From contig JACKGY010000011.1 of the NCBI GenBank assembly GCA_020639295.1, positions 62,001 to 126,000 of the forward strand: a stretch of DNA of 64,000 nt, written 5' to 3'. Each line of letters begins with the position of its first letter. Position 1 is the first letter of the stretch. Made by a program: the position numbers and the translations under genes. The notes under the pieces are model-generated. The model was not told the DNA's origin. It was given only the letters and a program-made list of their open reading frames with translations, and searched no databases. Below are positions 60,967 to 64,000 of the stretch, piece by piece. This DNA is from Planctomycetota bacterium (GTDB taxonomy: Bacteria; Planctomycetota; GCA-002687715; DRQF01).

Positions 60967-61257
60967 ATGGCTTTCGAGTGGGACGAACAGAAGAACCTCC
61001 TGAACCAGGAGAAGCACGGCGTCTCCTTCGAAGAGGCGCGGGAAGTCTTCCGGTCAGATGTGGCCGCGCTCGAGATCTTCGACGTCGAGCACTCCGCGAC
61101 CGAAGAGAGGTTCATCACGATCGGGCCGATCAAGAAGGGCCTGGTCATGGTCGTCTGGACGGAGCGCGACGAGGACGTCGTGCGGATCATCTCGGCGCGT
61201 TGGGCCACGAGAGCTGAAGCAGATCGTTACCGCCTCGCGACTGAGGACGAGAAATGA
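60967..61257 (+). CDS. brnT: BrnT-family (DUF497) ribonuclease toxin
   Basis: 96 aa from ATG 60967: FEWDEQKNLLNQEKHGVSFE, AREVFRSD, ATEERFITIGPIKKGLVMVV, then DVVRIISARWATRAEADRY. WDxxKxxxNxxKHGVSFEEA and RIISAR are the BrnT signature. BrnT is a RelE-like ribonuclease. It overlaps the antitoxin by 4 nt. Confidence 0.92.
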   Translation: MAFEWDEQKNLLNQEKHGVSFEEAREVFRSDVAALEIFDVEHSATEERFITIGPIKKGLVMVVWTERDEDVVRIISARWATRAEADRYRLATEDEK

Positions 61258-61547
61258 GCAAGGACATTCGAGAACTGAGCGACGCCGACTTCGAGGCCTC
61301 GATTCCCGCGCGGGTCCGCAGGCGCCTGATCCAGGGAAAGTTCGAGTCGGGGGCTGACTTCGTTGCCTTGCGTCGATTCGTTCGCCTGACGCAGGAGGAG
61401 TTCGCCCGGGCATTGGGCATCAGCGTGCACACGCTCAGGAACTGGGAGCAGGGCCGTCGCTCCCCGGAGGGCCCGGCGTTGGCCCTCCTGAGAATCGCCG
61501 CCAAGCACCCGAAGATCATTCGCGAGAACCTGCAGCCCGCCGCGTGA
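61254..61547 (+). CDS. XRE-type antitoxin of the BrnT toxin
   Basis: 97 aa. A linker (SKDIRELSDADFEASIPARV) is followed by HTH_3: FVALRRFVRLTQEEFARALG, ISVHTLRNWEQGRRSPEGPA. This is the HigA/NadS-like class, whereas classical BrnA antitoxins are ribbon-helix-helix. It should neutralise the toxin and repress the pair. Confidence 0.85.
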   Translation: MSKDIRELSDADFEASIPARVRRRLIQGKFESGADFVALRRFVRLTQEEFARALGISVHTLRNWEQGRRSPEGPALALLRIAAKHPKIIRENLQPAA

Positions 61548-61624
61548 GAGGACGTCATGGCCCTTCTCCTCGTCTGGAAACGAATTCGATGCGCGGCGCA
61601 GTGCTCGCACAGGGAGAAGATGGG

Positions 61625-61894
61625 ATGAGTTCTTTGGAGCCTAGTGCTGGCGAACGGATCGTTTCCGTTCGACTCACCGAAGACGAACTGGTCGTCGGCC
61701 TCGTCGATGGCCGAACGATCAGCGCCCCGTTGGCATGGTTTCCGCGCCTCCTGCATGCCAGCTCCGAGGAGCGGGAGGACTGGGTCATTGCCGGGGGCGG
61801 ATTCGGAATCCACTGGCCTCAGATCGACGAGGACATCTCGTCCGCCGGCCTGCTCAGAGGGGCACCTGCGCCTGGGGCGCGAGCCACCCGCTGA
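61625..61894 (+). CDS. DUF2442 family protein
   Basis: 89 aa from ATG 61625: IVSVRLTEDELVVGLVDGRT, ISAPLAWFPRLLHASSEERE, DWVIAGGGFGIHWPQIDEDI, SSAGLLRG. DGRxxxxPLxWFPRL and GxGIHWPxxDEDIS are the DUF2442 hallmarks. The family often accompanies DUF4160 in toxin-antitoxin-like pairs; the partner is missing here. Confidence 0.92.
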   Translation: MSSLEPSAGERIVSVRLTEDELVVGLVDGRTISAPLAWFPRLLHASSEEREDWVIAGGGFGIHWPQIDEDISSAGLLRGAPAPGARATR

Positions 61895-61953
61895 TCGCAT
61901 ATGCTCTGCGGCATGTTCCGAGACTCCGCGGTGTGGGATAAGTTCGCGCCAGC

Positions 61954-62011
61954 GTCCAACTCAGGGAGCCTGAGGCCCAGAAGGCCACCAACCCGACGAA
62001 GCCCGCGGTTA
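61954..62011 (+). repeat. att-like direct repeat, copy 3
   Basis: Matches 9803-9860 with three differences in 58 bp. The following sequence to 62219 resembles the island 1 left end (9861-10066), including CTCTCTTCGCGCTCTCTCCG and GGTTAACAG. Confidence 0.85.
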
Positions 62012-62458
62012 ACCCCGCGGGCTTCGCTCATTTCCAGGGCTACCGTAACCCGCGAAGGGGTGGGGCGATCCGCGCGCCAATCTGAGTGGCGCCGCGCTCT
62101 ATTTCGACGATGCGGTCGAGGGTGCGAGTGGACCCGTGTAGGGTCTCGGCCGGACCCTCGGCCGAACTCTCTTCGCGCTCTCTCCGAGAACGGCGAGCAG
62201 GGCGAATCGGTTAACAGATGTCAGCCGCTTCTACTGGCGCGAAACACCCGGCGCAGGGGAACACGAGGTGGAGATGTGACCTGACCCCAGTGGCGAGACC
62301 ACCTGCTATGAGAGGACCAAGTTCTTCGATTCTTCGTGGTCGTGGTGGTCCTCAGTGCTAGCCCGTATCGCTCACCACATTTACTAGAAAACAGCCGCCA
62401 AGCTTGGAAGAGTGGGGTGAAACAACAGATCCCAGGACTTCCAGCGAGGTGGCTGTAG
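62012..62458. other. left-end-like region then IS1380 upstream end
   Basis: 62012-62219 parallels the sequence after tRNA-Asn and may be the left end of a third element. From about 62280 sequence belongs to the IS1380 upstream end. No gene is seen. Confidence 0.5.
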
Positions 62459-62767
62459 GTGACAGAGTGTAACGGCGAGCGGGTGACGAGCCGAGGCCCG
62501 GGCAGGCGAGAATTCACGGCATCTTTCGACGGCGGCCAGATCAGCTCGGACGCAGGCGGTTTGCTCCTACACGAGGTCGATCGCCGCCTTTCCCTCTTCG
62601 ATCGCTTCGCATCTTGCTTCCACGACTACCGAGATCCGAGCCGGATCGACCACAGCGTCCGCGACCTGGTGGCTCAGCGTGTGATGGCGATTGCGCTCGG
62701 CTACGAGGACCTGAACGACCACGACGAGCTCAGCCGCGATCCGCTTCTGGCCGCCCTGGTCGGGAAG
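62459..62767 (+). pseudogene. IS1380-family transposase, N-terminal fragment
   Basis: GTG 62459; FTASFDGGQISSDAGGLLLH, EVDRRLSLFDRFASCFHDYR, DPSRIDHSVRDLVAQRVMAI and ALGYEDLNDHDELSRDPLLA are the IS1380 N-terminal region. Truncated at about residue 103 by an IS21-family element. Confidence 0.9.
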
Positions 62768-64000
62768 GCTGCATACGGCGCTCCGAAACTGACCCACCCG
62801 GCGCTCTGAAACTGACCCACCCCTCCTGGGCTTGACTGCCGCCTCGGCGGCTGTTCCGAAAGGAGGATGTTGGACATGGAAAGCGTTGTCGCGCTGCGAC
62901 ATAGGGTCATGAGGCAGGGGGTTCCGATCCGCCAGGTCGCGCGGGAGCTCGGGGTCTCCAGAAACACGGTCAGGCGCTACCTGAGGGGGGAGTTGGAGCC
63001 GGGTCAGCGCCGCCCGGCGGCGCGGCCGACTCCGGTCCGGGACCTGGTCGAGGCCCGGGCGCTCGAGATCCTCGCCGACTCGAAGCTCTGGACGAAGGAC
63101 AAGCAGAAGCTGACGGCGTCCCTGCTGCATGCGCTCCTCGTCGGCGAAGGGCTCGCCGTGGGTTACACCACGGTGAAACAGATCTTTCGGGAGTGGAAAC
63201 GAAGGCGCGCCGAGGTCTTCGTGCCGCTGATCCACCGCCCCGGCGAGGTGGCCCAGGTCGACTTCTTCGAGGTCTTCGTCCGGGTCCGAGGCGAGCTCTT
63301 GAAGGCCTTCCTCTTCGTGCTGCGCCTCATGTACTCGGGTCGGGACTTCGCCTGGCTCTACGAGCGTCAGGATCAGGTCGCCTTCCTCGACGGCCATGTC
63401 CGGGCCTTCGAGCACCTCGGCGGGATTCCCGAGCGATTGGTCTACGACAATCTGAAGGCAGCCGTCGCCAGGGTCCTCATGGGCTCGGAGCGTGAGCTCT
63501 CCGAGCGTTTCGCTGCGCTGGCTGCGCACTACGCATTCGAGCCCTGCTTCGCCCGTCCGCGGACCGGTCACGACAAGGGCGGGGTGGAAGCGAGAGGCGG
63601 AGCGATCCGCCGCCAGGAGTTCGTGCCGATTCCGGAGGGAGATGGCCTCGCGGAGATCAGCGTGAGCCTCATGCAGCGTCTCGATGCCCGCCAGGATCAG
63701 GTGCGCAATGCCGAAGGCCGGACCATCGCCGAGCGCTTCGCGGAGGAGGGACTCATGGAGCTTCCGCCCTTCGCCTTCCGGCCGGTCAAGACCTCGGTCG
63801 TGACCGCGAGCTCGCGCTCGATGATCCACCTCGAGGGGGTAAGGTACTCGGTGCCCTGCGACTGGGCCCGCCTCGCTCTCGTCGCCCACGTCGCCGCTAC
63901 CGAGGTCGAGATCGTGGGCCCCGACGGCTCGGCGAAGCATCCTCGTCTTCGCCGCGGCCAGTCCTCGATCGACTACCGCCACTACCTGAAGGAGCTGGCC
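62768..64000 (+). mobile_element. IS21-family element, partial (continues beyond window)
   Basis: Left end begins around 62768, with a doubled CT(C/G)TGAAACTGACCCACCC-type terminal repeat at 62783-62822, followed by istA. It interrupts the IS1380 gene. Confidence 0.8.
62876..64000 (+). CDS. istA: IS21-family transposase IstA, partial
   Basis: 375 codons to the window edge. ATG 62876 is preferred, 9 nt after AGGAGG at 62861-62866. HTH (RQGVPIRQVARELGVSRNTV), catalytic AQVDFFEVFV (Asp), ERLVYDNLKAAV (Asp), TGHDKGGVEARGG (Glu) and the C-terminal SMIHLEGVRYSVPCDW. It differs from the istA at 58333, so two IS21 lineages are present. Confidence 0.93.
   Translation, partial: MESVVALRHRVMRQGVPIRQVARELGVSRNTVRRYLRGELEPGQRRPAARPTPVRDLVEARALEILADSKLWTKDKQKLTASLLHALLVGEGLAVGYTTVKQIFREWKRRRAEVFVPLIHRPGEVAQVDFFEVFVRVRGELLKAFLFVLRLMYSGRDFAWLYERQDQVAFLDGHVRAFEHLGGIPERLVYDNLKAAVARVLMGSERELSERFAALAAHYAFEPCFARPRTGHDKGGVEARGGAIRRQEFVPIPEGDGLAEISVSLMQRLDARQDQVRNAEGRTIAERFAEEGLMELPPFAFRPVKTSVVTASSRSMIHLEGVRYSVPCDWARLALVAHVAATEVEIVGPDGSAKHPRLRRGQSSIDYRHYLKELA

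Larger units (their letters stand above)
56924..62011. mobile_element. island 2, about 5 kb, tRNA-Asn att-bounded
   Basis: Bounded by copies 2 and 3 of the att-like repeat. Contents are an interrupted transposase with an IS21-family element inside, a BrnT-like toxin, an XRE antitoxin and a DUF2442 gene. No integrase is present, so it would depend on another element for mobility. Confidence 0.65.

Overview
The window is a piece of a high-GC, Gram-negative bacterial chromosome. Features that point this way are lipoprotein signal peptides, an FHA/Ser-Thr kinase, the accD zinc-ribbon carboxyltransferase, Planctomycetota-like recombinase/DUF2924/DUF3987 cassettes, and strong sigma70-like promoters. 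I cannot name the phylum from sequence alone; Planctomycetota, Krumholzibacteriota/Eisenbacteria-type FCB lineages and Myxococcota all remain possible.

Layout. (1) 1-9817 is ordinary chromosome: an FHA-Ser/Thr kinase (cut by the window edge), the PLP-homeostasis protein YggS, a PQQ-type beta-propeller lipoprotein, tilS, and a co-directional gap-pgk-rpe-accD block, ending in a tRNA-Asn(GTT). (2) 9803-62011 and beyond is an array of integrated elements at the 3' end of tRNA-Asn. The last 15 nt of the tRNA plus its terminator recur perfectly over 58 bp at 56924-56981 and with three mismatches at 61954-62011. This defines island 1 (about 47 kb), island 2 (about 5 kb) and probably the start of a third element.

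Island 1 carries, from left: a TIR cluster resembling Thoeris (ThsB-like TIR, a second TIR, and a convergent TIR-SLOG protein); small regulators and hypotheticals; a long minus-strand mobile-element module at 16.3-30.2 kb (serine recombinase cassette, SpoVG-like protein, two-piece DUF3987 primase/helicase-like protein, tyrosine integrase with a repeat-rich cis region, terminase subunits, ParB-methyltransferase); a Cas2-like protein, a dual-specificity-phosphatase-like protein, a second TIR-like protein, a histone-H1-like protein; a complete three-gene Shango-type defence operon (TerB, ATPase, helicase); five tandem paralogs of an unrecognised small beta-rich family; and an IS-riddled, lower-GC zone of orphan cargo genes, including an ICMT-like methyltransferase/ATP-grasp pair.

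Island 2 holds a disrupted transposase with an IS21-family element inside it, then a BrnT-type toxin with an XRE antitoxin and a DUF2442 protein. The window ends in an IS1380 fragment cut by another IS21-family element.

Overall this is a tRNA-anchored defence and mobile-element island, in which phage-like replication and packaging genes, anti-phage systems and nested insertion sequences have accumulated next to a conserved core-metabolism operon. All family assignments are from reading motifs by eye; no database search was run.
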